The notes beneath the pieces were generated by a model, which was not told the origin of the DNA, did not search any database, and was given only the letters and a program-made list of their open reading frames with translations. 64,000 nucleotides of DNA from Ramlibacter paludis (GTDB lineage Bacteria; Pseudomonadota; Gammaproteobacteria; Burkholderiales; Burkholderiaceae_C): assembly GCF_022012305.1 (NCBI RefSeq), contig NZ_JAKLTM010000001.1:372001-436000 (forward strand). Reading direction: 5' to 3'. Numbering within the stretch: position 1 is the first letter of the stretch; every line of letters begins with the position of its first letter. Position numbers and translations under genes: made by a program. Shown piece after piece: positions 62,981 through 64,000 of this stretch.

Positions 62981-64000
62981 ATGCCAAGAGCCGTCGCCAA
63001 CCGACTCGCTCGCCATACCAAGGTGATCGCCGTGGCCGACGTGGTCGAGTCGGTGCGGCTGATGGAGCAGGACGAGCAGGAATTCATCCGCCGCTGGCAC
63101 GGGTTCATCACCTTCTTCAAGAGCCACCTGCCGCAGGAAACCGGGCGCATGCACAAGAGCCTGGGCGACGGCCTGATGGTGGAATTCTCCGATCCGGAAG
63201 GCTGCCTGCGGGCCGCGCTGGCCATGCAGGCCTGGTTCGACGAAAGCAACCACGGCCTGCCGCTGGAGGAGCACGTGCACCTGCGCATAGGCGCGCACGT
63301 GGCGGACTTCGTCGCCGATGAACACGACATCTACGGCACCGACGTCAACCTCACCTCGCGCATCGCCACGCTGGCGGGTCCGGGCGAGATCGTCATCTCC
63401 GCCGCCCTGCGCGACCGCATCCGCGGCGAGCTCGAAGGCTTCCTGGAGGACCTGGGGCACTGCCACCTGAAGCACGTGCGGCAACCTGTGCGGGCGTTTC
63501 GGGTGGGACGTGCAGGTCGCGCGCCCGTGCTGCCGGCCGCCGACAGTGGACGCGTTCCGACACGCGTGGCGCTCGCGGTGCTGCCGTTCACCGAAGACGT
63601 CGGCACCCAGGGCCTCGGCGAGGCGGTGGCCGACGAGGTGGTGGCAGCGCTGGCGCAACTCGGCGAAGTGCAGGTCCTGTCGCGGCTGGGCGGGACGCAG
63701 CCCGTCGCGGAACGCGCGCATTACCTGCTGCGCGGGCACGCGCGGCACGCCGAGGGGCGGATCGGGCTGTTCGTGGAGCTGAGCGAAGCCACGAGCGGCC
63801 ACGTCGCCTGGGCCCACAGCTACAAGGGCACCTCGTCCGAGCTCTTTTCCGAGAATGCGACGCTGATCCAGGCCGTGGTGACGGCGGTGGTCTCGGGCTT
63901 GGTGGCCAGCGAGTCGGAACGGGGGCGCGGCCGGCCGCTGCCCACGCTCGCCAACCACACCCTGCTGCTGGGCGCCATCGACCTGATGCACCGGCTCGCG
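62981..64000 (+). CDS. Class III nucleotide cyclase with TolB-like domain, cut by window end
   Basis: Open from ATG 62981 to the window end (340 codons visible, no stop). The N-terminal cyclase homology domain (about 12-175) has VADVVESVRLM (first metal Asp), MHKSLGDGLMVEFSDP (second metal Asp) and GTDVNLTSRIATLAGPGEI (transition-state and substrate region). A TolB-like segment follows, VALAVLPFTEDVGTQGLGEA, which in relatives is followed by TPR repeats. This is a common cytoplasmic cyclase-TolB-TPR design. Cyclic AMP or cGMP cannot be told apart from what is visible. Confidence 0.88.
   Translation, partial: MPRAVANRLARHTKVIAVADVVESVRLMEQDEQEFIRRWHGFITFFKSHLPQETGRMHKSLGDGLMVEFSDPEGCLRAALAMQAWFDESNHGLPLEEHVHLRIGAHVADFVADEHDIYGTDVNLTSRIATLAGPGEIVISAALRDRIRGELEGFLEDLGHCHLKHVRQPVRAFRVGRAGRAPVLPAADSGRVPTRVALAVLPFTEDVGTQGLGEAVADEVVAALAQLGEVQVLSRLGGTQPVAERAHYLLRGHARHAEGRIGLFVELSEATSGHVAWAHSYKGTSSELFSENATLIQAVVTAVVSGLVASESERGRGRPLPTLANHTLLLGAIDLMHRLA

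Overview
The window is chromosomal DNA from a high-GC betaproteobacterium. The protein repertoire points to Burkholderiales, probably Comamonadaceae of the Ramlibacter/Variovorax type: a Bug/TctC solute receptor, split GlyQ/GlyS, AceK, a thiOSG cluster under a TPP riboswitch, LuxC/LuxE-like enzymes, and the small conserved NYSYEKRQRE protein. Coding density is very high, no intergenic stretch reaches 300 bases, and no rRNA, tRNA, CRISPR array, IS element or prophage was seen. Base composition looks uniform.

Layout. 1-7.2 kb: end of an EmrB-type drug exporter, DUF3237, a CDF cation transporter, an ECF sigma factor paired with a YCII protein, and a LysR regulator convergent with a TauD-type dioxygenase. 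7.3-11.3 kb: an envelope cluster (tandem-repeat secreted protein, glycine-zipper protein, PepSY protein) followed by a PhoP/PhoQ-like two-component system; two of these genes share a CGTTCA-N5-CGTTCA direct repeat upstream. 11.3-17.7 kb: small proteins, a trypsin-like protease, an RraA homologue, DUF192, a frameshifted LigB-type dioxygenase, an Asp/Glu racemase and a tannase-family lipoprotein with a palindrome in its promoter beside a MarR gene.

18.3-28.6 kb: two converging thiamine units, each with its own TPP riboswitch. The forward unit is thiO-thiS-thiG. The reverse unit is thiD, a LuxE-like acyl-protein synthetase, a LuxC-like acyl reductase, an ABC importer (ATPase, permease, NMT1-like receptor), an SDR dehydrogenase and an N-terminally extended thiE, almost all joined by 4-base stop/start overlaps. 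The uptake plus carboxylate-to-aldehyde-to-alcohol gene order suggests an undescribed reductive salvage route that feeds ThiD. This is the most interesting system in the window.

28.6-37 kb: DUF2164, a GAF protein with a possibly leaderless mRNA, a metabolic run (ornithine cyclodeaminase family, MarC, PAP2, SDR, GST, FKBP), then a glucarate-dehydratase/TctC pair divergent from a GntR regulator over a palindromic operator. 37.1-42.6 kb: a stressosome-like signalling operon (RsbR, RsbS, RsbT, RsbX-like, histidine kinase, hybrid kinase) that lacks an RsbU or sigma-B gene.

42.7-54.3 kb: a long reverse run of HAD phosphatase, YchJ, rhodanese, acyl-CoA dehydrogenase, M20 peptidase, SDR, thiolase, AceK, carbonic anhydrase, S51 peptidase, isovaleryl-CoA dehydrogenase and a PaaI thioesterase. 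It is headed by a MerR (LiuR-like) regulator with two matching palindromes. This ties leucine/isovalerate breakdown to acetyl-CoA and glyoxylate-shunt control. 54.3-62.8 kb: housekeeping genes (YgjP peptidase, PlsC, GmhB, GlyS, GlyQ, Lnt, CorC, GNAT). The window ends inside a class III nucleotide cyclase fused to a TolB-like domain.
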